A stretch of DNA of 35,127 nucleotides. Origin: Candidatus Poribacteria bacterium (GTDB lineage: Bacteria > Poribacteria > WGA-4E > WGA-3G). The first letter of the stretch is position 1; each line of letters starts with the position of its first letter. Location of the stretch: the NCBI GenBank assembly GCA_022820835.1, contig JAJEET010000089.1, positions 1 through 35,127 on the forward strand, given 5' to 3'. A model generated the notes under the pieces. It was not told where the DNA came from. It ran no database searches and saw only the letters and a program-made list of their open reading frames with translations. The position numbers and the translations under genes were made by a program. Below, in pieces: positions 16,189-25,760 of this stretch.

Positions 16189-16268
16189 GACTTACGCACA
16201 ATTCATTGCAGGTGGATATGGAATCCATCTACAATGCTTATTAGGGATTGACAAAAAATGCGTAAGTC
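16189..16268. mobile_element. MITE-like element, 80 bp with 10-bp terminal inverted repeats
   Basis: GACTTACGCA (16189-16198) and TGCGTAAGTC (16259-16268) are perfect inverted repeats. Between them lies a smaller near-palindrome (GGTGGAT, ATCCATC). This end sequence resembles those of small non-autonomous elements seen in cyanobacteria and other phyla. It carries no ORF. It lies directly upstream of the DUF1080 gene and includes a TTGACA at 16248-16253 near its right end, so it may affect expression of that gene. Confidence 0.6.
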
Positions 16269-16289
16269 GAAAAAAATGGAGGGATTTTG

Positions 16290-16955
16290 ATGTCTCAACC
16301 CGAAAATGGAATACACCTCTTCAACGGTAAAAATATGGACGGTTGGCTTGCACGTGGTGGCGCACCACAACACGAATGGGATGCCGCTGGCAGTGTCATC
16401 CTAAACCCCAATGATGCAAAACTTCTCACAACAACAACAGGCGAAGGCATCTTTTACAACGGGGCAACAGGACGAACCGCTGACATCTACACAGAAGTAG
16501 AACACGGGGACTGCGAACTCCACGTCGAGTTTATGGTACCACAAGGATCCAACTCCGGTGTCTACCTCATGGGGCGATATGAGATCCAAATCTTGGACAG
16601 CTGGGGTGAAACAGAACTCCACTACGGTTCTTGCGGCGGTGTCTATTGCCGCTGGATCGACAATAAACCCGTAGACGGCGTACCCCCTCGTGTCAATGCC
16701 AGCAAACCACCAGGCGAATGGCAAACGTACGACATCTCCTTCCAAGCACCAAAATTCGACAACAACGGCAACAAGACCGCCAACGCAACCTTTGTTAAGG
16801 TCGTCTGGAATGGCCAAGTCGTCCATGAAGATGTTGAGGTTGTCGGTTGCACACGCGGCGCAATGTTTGAAGATGAAGCCGTCACCGGGCCACTGCTCCT
16901 GCAGGGCGACCACGGTCCCGTTGCCTATCGCAATGTTATACTCAAACCCGCTTAA
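16290..16955 (+). CDS. DUF1080 (3-keto-disaccharide hydrolase-type) protein
   Basis: The 221-residue protein is a DUF1080 domain over its whole length, with a concanavalin-like jelly-roll fold. Typical marks are the N-terminal LFNGKNMDGW, DCELHVEFMVPQGSNSGVYL in the middle, YEIQILDSWG, and WQTYDISFQAP with a C-terminal GPLLLQGDHGPVAYRN. Family members hydrolyse 3-keto glycosides, often working with Gfo/Idh/MocA oxidoreductases, one of which follows in the same direction after 119 bases. There is no obvious signal peptide. ATG 16290 has GGAGGG 6 bases upstream; a TTG three bases earlier is in frame but not preferred. Confidence 0.88.
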   Translation: MSQPENGIHLFNGKNMDGWLARGGAPQHEWDAAGSVILNPNDAKLLTTTTGEGIFYNGATGRTADIYTEVEHGDCELHVEFMVPQGSNSGVYLMGRYEIQILDSWGETELHYGSCGGVYCRWIDNKPVDGVPPRVNASKPPGEWQTYDISFQAPKFDNNGNKTANATFVKVVWNGQVVHEDVEVVGCTRGAMFEDEAVTGPLLLQGDHGPVAYRNVILKPA

Positions 16956-17074
16956 ACTATTGGGTGTAAATCACAAAGTACTTGGTTAGAGACTACCATC
17001 TACTTGTAGGCGCGAACTGTGCTCGCGATCTTTATACTTGGTTTCAACAGGATCGTAGAAGGAAAATTAAAAAT

Positions 17075-18133
17075 ATGGAAAAACTAAAACTTGGTGTCAT
17101 CGGTGCAGGCGGCATCGTCTGCCGATTACACCTCCCCGATCTCGCAAAAGGCACTGATTTTGAAGTCAGTGTCATCGGTGGCAGACGTGAACACCGTCTC
17201 AAACACCAGTGTCAAGAATTCGATATACCCCAATGGACACAAGATTACAACACTATCATCGCCGATGATACACTGGACGCCATCCTTGTCGGCACCCCAC
17301 ACCCTTTGCACGTTTCATGGGGGGTCAAGGCACTCGAAGCGGGTAAACACGTCCTCATGCAGAAACCGCTCTGCGGCGATATGGACGAAGCAAATCAATT
17401 CGTCACAGCAGCCGAAGCGAGTGGTAAAACGGTCATGTGTCTCCCACATTTCAACGCCGCTATCTACAAAATTCGACAACTCATCGCGGAAGAGGCAATC
17501 GGACGCGTGTCCGGCGCAAGGATGCGGAGCAGCCACGGCGGCCCCGAAATCTACTACGCCGAAATCCGAGACATATTCGGCGAAACAGGAGACGACCTCT
17601 GGTTCTTCGACGCGAAACAGGCAAGCGTCGGCGCACTTTTCGATATGGGCGTTTATGCCGTTTCTGGCCTCGTCGCAATGCTCGGCACCTTTAAACGGGT
17701 GACCGGCTTCGTCTCGACTTTCGATAAACCCACAGAATTAGAAGATGTCGCCACCCTTGTACTTGAGATGCAATCAGGTGGAATTGTCACCGCAGAGACA
17801 AGTTGGTGTGATCCCGCACGCACAGGTGAAGCAAGTGTTCACGGCACAGCAGGCAAATTCACGATGCCCGGTAAGGACGGTGCAACCCTCAGCCAGTGGA
17901 CACCCACCTCCTACACACGTGAACACGCACCCGTTGATGTCAAAACCATCGACTGCTCAGATGCTGCACCGAGCGGAATGCACGCACATTTCGCAGAGCA
18001 TATCCGCGCAGGAACGCAGCCACCGCTCTCTAACGTGTATACAGCACGGCACGCCACCGAAATCCTACTCGCAGGGCTTAAATCCTCCGAAACAGGTAGC
18101 GCGGTTGAACTGACAACAGAAGCGGATAAGTAG
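17075..18133 (+). CDS. Gfo/Idh/MocA family NAD(P)-dependent oxidoreductase
   Basis: The 352-residue protein has an N-terminal Rossmann domain with VIGAGGIVCRLHL (GAGGI at 10-14) and a C-terminal alpha/beta domain. The usual GKHVLxEKP motif reads GKHVLMQKP (Gln96-Lys97-Pro98), keeping the catalytic Lys. Members oxidise or reduce sugars and cyclitols. Placed after a DUF1080 gene, it may produce or use 3-keto sugars, which is an inference from context. A longer in-frame ORF begins at 16982, but ATG 17075 starts exactly at the Rossmann strand and has AAGGA about 11 bases upstream. Confidence 0.88.
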   Translation: MEKLKLGVIGAGGIVCRLHLPDLAKGTDFEVSVIGGRREHRLKHQCQEFDIPQWTQDYNTIIADDTLDAILVGTPHPLHVSWGVKALEAGKHVLMQKPLCGDMDEANQFVTAAEASGKTVMCLPHFNAAIYKIRQLIAEEAIGRVSGARMRSSHGGPEIYYAEIRDIFGETGDDLWFFDAKQASVGALFDMGVYAVSGLVAMLGTFKRVTGFVSTFDKPTELEDVATLVLEMQSGGIVTAETSWCDPARTGEASVHGTAGKFTMPGKDGATLSQWTPTSYTREHAPVDVKTIDCSDAAPSGMHAHFAEHIRAGTQPPLSNVYTARHATEILLAGLKSSETGSAVELTTEADK

Positions 18134-18177
18134 TATTGGAAAAAAGGAAAGAATTATCGTAAAACCCAAAAATTTGC

Positions 18178-18200
18178 AGGCGGGGTTTGCAACCCCGCCT
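18178..18200. terminator. Perfect palindrome between convergent genes
   Basis: The arms AGGCGGGGTT (18178-18187) and AACCCCGCCT (18191-18200) are perfect over 10 bases with a TGC loop. It lies between the 3' ends of the + oxidoreductase and the - DUF5069 gene, as expected for a bidirectional terminator. No T-tract follows on either strand, so it may instead be one of the GC-rich extragenic palindromes of this genome. Confidence 0.6.
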
Positions 18201-18237
18201 GACTTATCAAATACCCAAAGAATCGCGTAAGTTCTGT

Positions 18238-18690
18238 TTAACCTAAACTGGCGTGCAATTCATACCAGTCATCAAGGTTGTTAAGATTAACAGCATCTAA
18301 AACAGAGCCGTCGTCCTCAACACCGCTGGCACCAAGGATGCTCCCGCGGGTATCGTCATCGTGATTGTACCCCGTGATTGCGGCGTTCAGTTCATCGACT
18401 GCCGCTTGGTCAAGGCTTCCACCGCTCTGTTCCAGAACCCACGCCTCAAACTGTGGATAGGTGGGCGAATTCTCGCTAATATATGCCAGCGTAGCGTCCT
18501 TGTCCAGTCCGAGTCCATCCAATACCATCTGATCAAAACCTGCACCGCATGCCGGATAGTCTTCATGAAGCACACCCTTCGCATCCATCAGCACTTTCGA
18601 CCAGAATCGTGGAAGATGCAACACCCCAAGCGGTCCTGCAACCCCGGAACTAATTGTTGGAATCAGTTTTGTCTTTCTTCTTCCGAACAT
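18238..18690 (-). CDS. DUF5069 family protein
   Basis: The 150-residue protein matches the DUF5069 pattern: an N-terminal GPLGVLHLPRFWSKV, the DYPACGAGFDQMVLDGLGLD segment, PTYPQFEAWV, and a C-terminal GYNHDD plus LNNLDDWYELH. The family role is unknown to me. The start is ATG 18690, with GGGAGGA about 7 bases upstream (18697-18704), and not the longer frame opening at 18744. A TATAAT at 18782-18787 and a hairpin at 18744-18765 lie in the 5' region. Confidence 0.82.
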   Translation of the reverse strand: MFGRRKTKLIPTISSGVAGPLGVLHLPRFWSKVLMDAKGVLHEDYPACGAGFDQMVLDGLGLDKDATLAYISENSPTYPQFEAWVLEQSGGSLDQAAVDELNAAITGYNHDDDTRGSILGASGVEDDGSVLDAVNLNNLDDWYELHASLG

Positions 18691-18743
18691 TCTATTTTCC
18701 TCCCTTACTCTGAACGTTGCGTAATAGATCAGCATTATCAACA

Positions 18744-18765
18744 TAACAGGTGTTATTACCTGTTA
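18744..18765 (-). promoter_or_regulatory. Inverted repeat in the DUF5069 5' region
   Basis: TAACAGGT (18744-18751) and ACCTGTTA (18758-18765) are perfect 8-base arms with a 6-base spacer. They lie just downstream of a TATAAT (18782-18787, minus strand), so near the predicted transcription start. This placement suits an operator or a leader hairpin. No good -35 was found. Confidence 0.5.
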
Positions 18766-18837
18766 CGCGAAATTCCACTCTATTATAGCAGCACAGAAAA
18801 AAAAAAGAAAAGAAATTTAAATGTAGTTAAAATTAAA

Positions 18838-19125
18838 TCATTTCACCGTGTCAGGTTTAACCACCCTAAACTTGCGTTCACCGGGTCTAATGTAACCGAG
18901 CCGTTTTCTCGCGATCCGTTCCTTCGTTAGTTCGTCATTTTTCAACATTTCGACGCGTTGTTTAAGCCGATCACGCTCAGCTTCCAACCCCCGTATCTCT
19001 GCGCGATAGGCCTGCTCAGCAAGTTGTGCCTGTTGCCAGTCGTCATAGCCTTTCATGAATTGCCTGACGCTAACCAAGAGTAAACCGAGTGCAATCAGAA
19101 GTAATATAGGGCGAAAAATACGCAT
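18838..19125 (-). CDS. ftsB: FtsB/DivIC-type cell division protein
   Basis: The 95-residue bitopic protein has one membrane segment at about residues 6-21 and a coiled coil at about 30-65 (AEIRGLEAERDRLKQRVEML). It ends in the conserved ERIARKRLGYIRPGE segment. These features match FtsB/DivIC, which links FtsQ and FtsL in the divisome at the inner membrane. It follows enolase by 66 bases on the same strand, an arrangement common in bacteria. The ribosome-binding site is weak. Confidence 0.85.
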   Translation of the reverse strand: MRIFRPILLLIALGLLLVSVRQFMKGYDDWQQAQLAEQAYRAEIRGLEAERDRLKQRVEMLKNDELTKERIARKRLGYIRPGERKFRVVKPDTVK

Positions 19126-19191
19126 AAGATGTTTCTCTGTAAAGTGTGCTTTCGGACAGCACAGCGGCTGCCCCTATACGAATGCTGCGCC

Positions 19192-20700
<1,509 letters not shown>

Positions 20701-21393
20701 CTATTCCTCAATAACGACACCCGCAAGTAGATATGCGGATGCCAAAAAGACTAAACTACATCCGATTAGCAAATTCAGCCACAACCAGTCATCCACTACA
20801 CCGCTCACCAAAAGCGAAACGGTGCATTTCGCACCACCGATAATAATTGGAACAACAAGGGGAAGCTGAATAACGGAGAGCAGACTTTCGCCGCCGCTTG
20901 TGCTGGTAGACATCCCAGCCAATAGCACACCGACAGCACAAAACCCAAGCGTACCGATACTCAGTACGCCGAGTAGTTTCAGTAATACACCCACCGTCAC
21001 TACATTTAACAGGTCCAAGAATTGGAGCGCAATCGGGGTAATAACAATCTCCAACAGAAACAGAGACACAACATTGCTGACCACTTTAGAAAGATAGAAA
21101 TTACTTGCGTCAACGCCCGTCAGCCGAATGCCGTGCAAAGCACTGTGGGAACGTTCCACGACGAATGAGCGATTCAAGATGATAATGCCAGCGAAAACAA
21201 AGGCTGTCCAGAGCACACTGGCAGCCAATTTCCCGCGTTCCCCCCGCTCCGGAAAAATCGGACCAAACGCAAACGCAAAAATAAGGACAACCAACACACT
21301 GAAAACGAAGATGAGTACCAGCGTCTCTTTCGAGCGGAATTGAAGCGCAAGGTCCTTGCGAACCAATGTGCCAATTTGACGAAGTGGCTTCAT
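20701..21393 (-). CDS. ccmB: Haem exporter permease CcmB
   Basis: The 230-residue membrane protein has a cytoplasmic N-terminus (LVRKDLALQFRSKETL, a CcmB hallmark) and about six membrane segments. SFVVERSHSALHGIRLTGVD in the second third is also typical. With CcmA it forms the ABC module that drives release of holo-CcmE through CcmC in System I cytochrome c maturation. It lies 88 bases after ccmA on the same strand. The other ccm genes of this window lie 8 kb away, at 29.9-33.4 kb. Confidence 0.88.
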   Translation of the reverse strand: MKPLRQIGTLVRKDLALQFRSKETLVLIFVFSVLVVLIFAFAFGPIFPERGERGKLAASVLWTAFVFAGIIILNRSFVVERSHSALHGIRLTGVDASNFYLSKVVSNVVSLFLLEIVITPIALQFLDLLNVVTVGVLLKLLGVLSIGTLGFCAVGVLLAGMSTSTSGGESLLSVIQLPLVVPIIIGGAKCTVSLLVSGVVDDWLWLNLLIGCSLVFLASAYLLAGVVIEE

Positions 21394-21481
21394 GTTTGTC
21401 TCAATTTCTACCAGAATACCCGTTAGTCATTCCTCCACGGTAACCGATTCTGATGAAGAAAACGGCGAGAAAACCGAATCG

Positions 21482-22183
21482 TCAAAGCGCGATCCGATCC
21501 TCGTACATCAGCAGTAAGGTCTCTGCCGTAATTTCGTCTTTCCGTGCGACCTCTTCCAATTCCCCGTCTATCATAAAGAAAAACCGTGTCCCCACAAGAT
21601 AGCCTAACTCCGTATTGTGTGTCGTGATGACCAGTCCTTTATCGTTTTGTTGCTCTTCTGCGACACGCCGAAGAACAAACTGCTTGGCAGAAGCATCTAA
21701 TCCAGAAAACGGTTCGTCAAATAATAATACAGCAGGATGATGAAGCAAGGCTCTGGCAATCATAAAACGCTGTGTCATGCCGCGTGAGAAGATACGCAGA
21801 GGTTCGTGGGTGAAGCGTTGCAAACCGACTTCAGCGAGGAGCGTTGTTATGCGGTCTTCCAACTGTTTAACGCCGTACATCTGTCCAAAAAACTTGAGAT
21901 TCTCATAAGGCGTAAACGTCGGATAAGCAAGCACCTCATGGATAACAACCCCCAACGCACTGCGCACGTCTGAGGCATCCGCAATCGCATCTGTCCCTTC
22001 AATCTCAAGCCCCCCAGATGTCGGTTTCAGGAGGGTTGCAAGAATCTTGATGAGCGTCGTTTTACCAGCACCGTTCGGACCGAAAATCGTAACCACTTCT
22101 CCGGGTTGAACCGAAAACGTGGCATTTTTGACAATCGCGCGATGTCCGAATTCCTTTGTGAGCTGGGAAGCACGAAGTCGCAT
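21482..22183 (-). CDS. ccmA: ABC transporter ATPase CcmA
   Basis: The 233-residue ATPase has Walker A GPNGAGKTT (35-43), Walker B AVLLFDEP (151-158) and the H-loop TTHN. The ABC signature is unusual: FSRGM at 132-136 replaces LSGGQ, as in many CcmA proteins, whose signatures are relaxed. It powers the CcmAB complex on the cytoplasmic side. I place the start at ATG 22183. A longer frame to 22258 would translate an extragenic palindrome, so it is unlikely. No strong ribosome-binding site precedes 22183. A general ABC-2 exporter ATPase is possible, but the adjacent ccmB supports CcmA. Confidence 0.82.
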   Translation of the reverse strand: MRLRASQLTKEFGHRAIVKNATFSVQPGEVVTIFGPNGAGKTTLIKILATLLKPTSGGLEIEGTDAIADASDVRSALGVVIHEVLAYPTFTPYENLKFFGQMYGVKQLEDRITTLLAEVGLQRFTHEPLRIFSRGMTQRFMIARALLHHPAVLLFDEPFSGLDASAKQFVLRRVAEEQQNDKGLVITTHNTELGYLVGTRFFFMIDGELEEVARKDEITAETLLLMYEDRIAL

Positions 22184-22222
22184 GGTGTGAATAATCTCAG
22201 AGTTGGCAATAAAAAAGGCAGT

Positions 22223-22243
22223 GGGTGGGATGTAAACCCACCC
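22223..22243. repeat. GC-rich palindrome between korB and ccmA
   Basis: GGGTGGG (22223-22229) and CCCACCC (22237-22243) are perfect 7-base arms with an ATGTAAA loop. It could be the korAB terminator (no T-tract seen) or another interspersed palindrome. Confidence 0.55.
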
Positions 22244-22306
22244 GACAGCCAATATCACAAATCAAACGGATAGATAAGCACAATGGCCTATCGCCTCCGT
22301 TCATCT

Positions 22307-23221
22307 TTACATCATTTTCTGGATAATCGCATCGCCTTGTTCTTGACTGATGCCGAGCGGTTGATGTGCTATAGGACCCTTTTCTAAAACAGGTTCCATA
22401 TCATTCAGTGATTGCCGGCTCGTATCGTGGTAGAACAACCCAAGCTGCGTTTCATAACCTGTCTTGACGGCTTGTGCAAGTGCAGCGGCTCTGTCACTCG
22501 TGTCATGATCTTCAAGGTATTGGACCCGCTCTTTCCAATGATCGAAAATTTTCTGCGCCCCTCCCTTCCAGGTCACACAAGGACTGATAACATCAATGAA
22601 CGCAAAACCTTTGTGCTGCATCCCGTTATACATCAGTTCCGCGAGTTGTTTTAGATCAGAACTAAATGCTCTTGCGACATAAGTCGCACCCGCGACAATT
22701 GCCATCGCAACCGGATTCAGAGGTGTCTCTAAATTACCGAACGGCGTACTTTTCGTCTGTTCTCCGACGATAGTCGTCGGTGAGGCTTGTCCGATTGTCA
22801 AGCCATACGTCTCGTTATTCATGACAATGTAGAGGAGATCAATATTTTTTCGCATCGTATGAAGGAAATGATTTCCGCCGATACCGTAACCATCACCATC
22901 ACCCCCGGTGACAACAACATTCAACTCGTGATTGGCAAATTTAGCACCCGTTGCGACTGCTAAAGCGCGACCGTGGAGCGTATGCATCCCATACGTTTTG
23001 ATATAGCCAGGGAGGTTAGAGGAACACCCAATCCCACTGACGGTCAGGTGATCATGGTTGCCACGACCGAGTTTCGCATAAGCCTCTTGTAACGCCCTTA
23101 GCACACTGAAATCGCCACAACCCTTACACCAATCCGGATTAACATCACCTTTAAAATCTTGCGCTGTAGGCGCGCCTTGAATAGGTCTCTCTCTTCTCTC
23201 TCTTCTCTCTCTTCTTGCCAT
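22307..23221 (-). CDS. korB: 2-oxoacid:ferredoxin oxidoreductase, beta subunit
   Basis: The 304-residue subunit binds thiamine diphosphate and iron-sulphur. It shows WCKGCGDFSVL (31-41) and SGIGCSSN (62-69), whose cysteines can bind a cluster, and the TPP/Mg motif GGDGDGYGIGGNH (106-118) followed by NN at 135-136. With KorA it oxidatively decarboxylates a 2-oxoacid, most likely 2-oxoglutarate, to the acyl-CoA, reducing ferredoxin. AGGAGG (23231-23236) gives 9-base spacing to ATG 23221; the ATG at 23230 is too close. The N-terminus has three RRE repeats from a 9-base tandem repeat. It lies 18 bases after korA. Pyruvate or branched-chain specificity cannot be excluded. Confidence 0.87.
   Translation of the reverse strand: MARRERRERRERPIQGAPTAQDFKGDVNPDWCKGCGDFSVLRALQEAYAKLGRGNHDHLTVSGIGCSSNLPGYIKTYGMHTLHGRALAVATGAKFANHELNVVVTGGDGDGYGIGGNHFLHTMRKNIDLLYIVMNNETYGLTIGQASPTTIVGEQTKSTPFGNLETPLNPVAMAIVAGATYVARAFSSDLKQLAELMYNGMQHKGFAFIDVISPCVTWKGGAQKIFDHWKERVQYLEDHDTSDRAAALAQAVKTGYETQLGLFYHDTSRQSLNDMEPVLEKGPIAHQPLGISQEQGDAIIQKMM
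23190..23215 (-). repeat. 9-base tandem repeat in the korB start region
   Basis: About three copies of AGAAGAGAG on the minus strand encode Arg-Arg-Glu repeats just after the start codon. The period is a multiple of three, so copy-number change would alter length without shifting the frame. Confidence 0.7.
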
Positions 23222-23230
23222 CTGATTCAT

Positions 23231-23236
23231 CCTCCT
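23231..23236 (-). promoter_or_regulatory. Ribosome-binding site that sets the korB start
   Basis: AGGAGG directly abuts ATG 23230 but is 9 bases from ATG 23221, which favours the second ATG. Confidence 0.7.
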
Positions 23237-23239
23237 TTG

Positions 23240-25021
23240 TTAGACAACAATCTCTTGGTAGGGGACATAAAGATCCGTTTTACTTTTCAAAAGTTCACGC
23301 GCGCCATCAGCAACATGGTGCGGCATAAACGGTTCACCGTCGTACTTGCGGATGTGACTGTCTGCTTTAAAGCCCGTCTCACCCCTCAAGAATCGAGCGA
23401 ATTGCCCCGTGTAGTTGCACTCAACGATAATCGAATACGCAGACTTCGCAAGCACTTCGTTGATTGCATCTTCATCCATCGGATAGAGCCACTTGAAGTG
23501 GATATGGTTGGTAGAAATTCCTGCCTCCGTCAACATTTGTGCTGCTTCACCAATCACACTATGCGTCGATCCCCAGCCAATCAGGGTAACTTCCGCATCT
23601 TCGGGACCTTCAAAAGTCGGGGGCGGGAGGCGTTCAGCAATACCTTCCATCTTCCGCTGCCGTTTCTCCATAATATCGCGACGTTTGTGCGGATTCGTGA
23701 ATTCATCACTAATCAGACCGCCATCTTCATCGTGATCATCAGTAGCAACAACGTGCATGTGCCCAGGTGTACCCGGAATCGCTCGCGGGGAGATGCCACT
23801 GTCGGTAATCGCATAACGGAGGTATTCACCGTCCAACTCTACAGGACCACTGATGAATTCGCCGCGATCTATTTCAGGCTGCCAATTGATAGTATCCGGA
23901 TCAAACGTCGTGAAACCCATGGAGAGTGTAAGATCAGACAGCACCATACCGGGACACTGGAACTTGTCTACGAGGTTGAAAAGTTCAGGAATCGTATCAA
24001 ACCCGTCCATGATGCTCGTCGGAGAAACGATGATTTTCGGGAAATCGCCTTGGCTTGCACCCAGCAACTGCCACAAATCTCCCTGCTCCGTTTTGGTAGG
24101 CAAACCCGTCGAAGGCCCCCCACGCTGGACGTTAATAACGACGATCGGAATTTCCATCATACCGGCACTACCGATGGCTTCTGACATGAGCGCGAAACCA
24201 CCGCCTGATGTCGCACACATCGCACGACTACCCGCATGCGCTGCACCGATAACCATATTGATAACACTAATTTCGTCTTCACATTGACGCACCATAATAC
24301 CGAGGTTTCGCGCATTCGCTGCCATCCAGTGGAGAACCCCCGTTGACGGACTCATCGGATAGGCAGCATAAAATTTGACACCCGCTGCCGCACCTCCCAT
24401 TGCCATTGCCGCATTCCCATCAACAAACGCAAGTTTCGGTTCCTGTTTCTCAATCTGCATCTCAAAGGCGGTGAAGTGTTCCGCTGCATAGTTGTAGCCT
24501 GCACGCGCAACCCCAACATTCGCATCCACAACTTCTTGTCCTTTGCGTCCGAACGTAAGATTGAGGATGTCCTCAAGGACCTGTAAGTCTCCACCAATCA
24601 TCTTCAAAGCAACACCGAACATACAGATGTTCAACATTAACTTTATTCTATCGGTGTTATTGGACAACTCTTTATAGGAGATAGGACAGAGTTGGATGTC
24701 ATCGCGCGCTGGTGCCGCCTTAACATCATCACTGTTGTAAATAAGTGCGCCGCCGGGTGCGACATGGGGTAGGTGTTTTTCTAAACTGTTCCGATCCATC
24801 GCAATAATCATGTCTATCTTATCGCCGTGGTTGGCAACCGGTTCGGAACTGATTCTGACGGTAAGGAAGGTATGACCGCCGCGGATAAGGGACTGGTAAG
24901 CACTATAGGTATAAACATGGAGACCATGCCGAGCACAGATTTGGCTCATGCTCTTACCAACGGTATCAATACCTTGACCTGGTGCCCCTCCTACAGCGAT
25001 TACAAAATCGTATTTTGCCAT
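23240..25021 (-). CDS. korA: 2-oxoacid:ferredoxin oxidoreductase, fused gamma-alpha subunit
   Basis: The 593-residue protein joins a gamma domain (about 1-190, with GAPGQGIDTVGKSMS and the GGHTF region) to an alpha domain (about 200-593, with AAYPMSPSTGVLHWMA, CEDEISVINMVIGAAHAGSRA and TSGGGFALMSEAIG). This fused form is typical of 2-oxoglutarate:ferredoxin oxidoreductases (KorA/OorA class). With the beta subunit it can run in the oxidative direction in the citric acid cycle, or reductively with strong reductant. ATG 25021 has AAAGGAG about 6 bases upstream. The subunits are adjacent and clearly co-transcribed. No ferredoxin or delta subunit is seen. Confidence 0.88.
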   Translation of the reverse strand: MAKYDFVIAVGGAPGQGIDTVGKSMSQICARHGLHVYTYSAYQSLIRGGHTFLTVRISSEPVANHGDKIDMIIAMDRNSLEKHLPHVAPGGALIYNSDDVKAAPARDDIQLCPISYKELSNNTDRIKLMLNICMFGVALKMIGGDLQVLEDILNLTFGRKGQEVVDANVGVARAGYNYAAEHFTAFEMQIEKQEPKLAFVDGNAAMAMGGAAAGVKFYAAYPMSPSTGVLHWMAANARNLGIMVRQCEDEISVINMVIGAAHAGSRAMCATSGGGFALMSEAIGSAGMMEIPIVVINVQRGGPSTGLPTKTEQGDLWQLLGASQGDFPKIIVSPTSIMDGFDTIPELFNLVDKFQCPGMVLSDLTLSMGFTTFDPDTINWQPEIDRGEFISGPVELDGEYLRYAITDSGISPRAIPGTPGHMHVVATDDHDEDGGLISDEFTNPHKRRDIMEKRQRKMEGIAERLPPPTFEGPEDAEVTLIGWGSTHSVIGEAAQMLTEAGISTNHIHFKWLYPMDEDAINEVLAKSAYSIIVECNYTGQFARFLRGETGFKADSHIRKYDGEPFMPHHVADGARELLKSKTDLYVPYQEIVV

Positions 25022-25250
25022 CTTGGCTCCTTTCGGGTCGTAAGCAAATCCATATAATTATAGGTTACTTTTCTTTCTTAACTCCCGCTTTCCTAACGAG
25101 GCTTTTATGATTTTTTACACGGATAATTCGTATGTTCTACGTTTCTTAATTATACCATATTCACAGTTCATTTTCAAGTTTTATTTTAAATTTCACAAAT
25201 TTGTCACAATGTTCACCAGACATCCGCGACCGTCATTAATTCCGAAAATT
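25022..25250. other. Gap between the nuclease gene and korA
   Basis: This AT-rich gap of about 230 bases separates the end of the restriction-like module from korA. A TATAAT on the minus strand near 25056 could be a korA -10 box, but no good -35 is present. No gene was seen. Confidence 0.35.
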
Positions 25251-25760
25251 TCATACCCCCGCACCCCCTATCATTGTGTGCCTGTTGAGATGATGAGTCG
25301 CCATCTCCCACTCCGCTATAATAACCTGCCTCGGCATTTTTCCGGCTTCCCAATGATATTCTAAAACATCGCGCCTTTGATAGTGTTGAAGCAAGGACAC
25401 AAGTGATGCGGAAAAACCTAAGGGGGAAATCAAAAATGAATATAAGGGTTGCGCGATGCGGCTATATCCTAACAGTTGAGAAAGGTGGGCAAGTGTGAGT
25501 TTGGTATTTTTACACTCCACAAAAATCAAATCCGTTGGACGATTCAAATGATGCACAAATCCAACAACATCAACCTTTATGTTCCATGTAACCCACTCTC
25601 CAGGAAAGTTGCCACGATCATAAGTACTGAGAAAACGGGAAATTGGGGTATGCGCGAGAATACGCACATCAATCTCAACTTGACGAAAGCGATCTTTTAG
25701 GAAATCCTCCAGCCATTGACACACATCAGGATACATGTCCTTTTCGGATTTATATTTCAT
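25251..25760 (-). CDS. PD-(D/E)XK nuclease-like protein (candidate restriction subunit)
   Basis: The 169-residue protein fits the PD-(D/E)XK fold: Glu6 in the first helix (KSEKDMYPDV), Asp64 in KVDVVGF, and Glu82-Cys-Lys84 in FVECKN, followed by a helix (HLSQLLGYSRI). These are the standard metal-binding and catalytic residues of many restriction endonucleases. It is short, with no obvious specificity domain of its own. Its ATG overlaps the end of the preceding LAGLIDADG-like gene by 11 bases, so translation is coupled. I infer that it is the cutting subunit of a restriction-modification-like system with the two genes upstream. A resolvase or repair nuclease remains possible. Confidence 0.65.
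   Translation of the reverse strand: MKYKSEKDMYPDVCQWLEDFLKDRFRQVEIDVRILAHTPISRFLSTYDRGNFPGEWVTWNIKVDVVGFVHHLNRPTDLIFVECKNTKLTLAHLSQLLGYSRIAQPLYSFLISPLGFSASLVSLLQHYQRRDVLEYHWEAGKMPRQVIIAEWEMATHHLNRHTMIGGAGV

Noticed and set aside
22184..22258. Upstream extension of ccmA
   Set aside because: The extra codons are read through an extragenic palindrome and no ribosome-binding site supports them.
23159..24184. 341-codon + strand frame inside korA/korB
   Set aside because: It is antisense to the well-supported korA and korB genes, and its translation has no recognisable domain.
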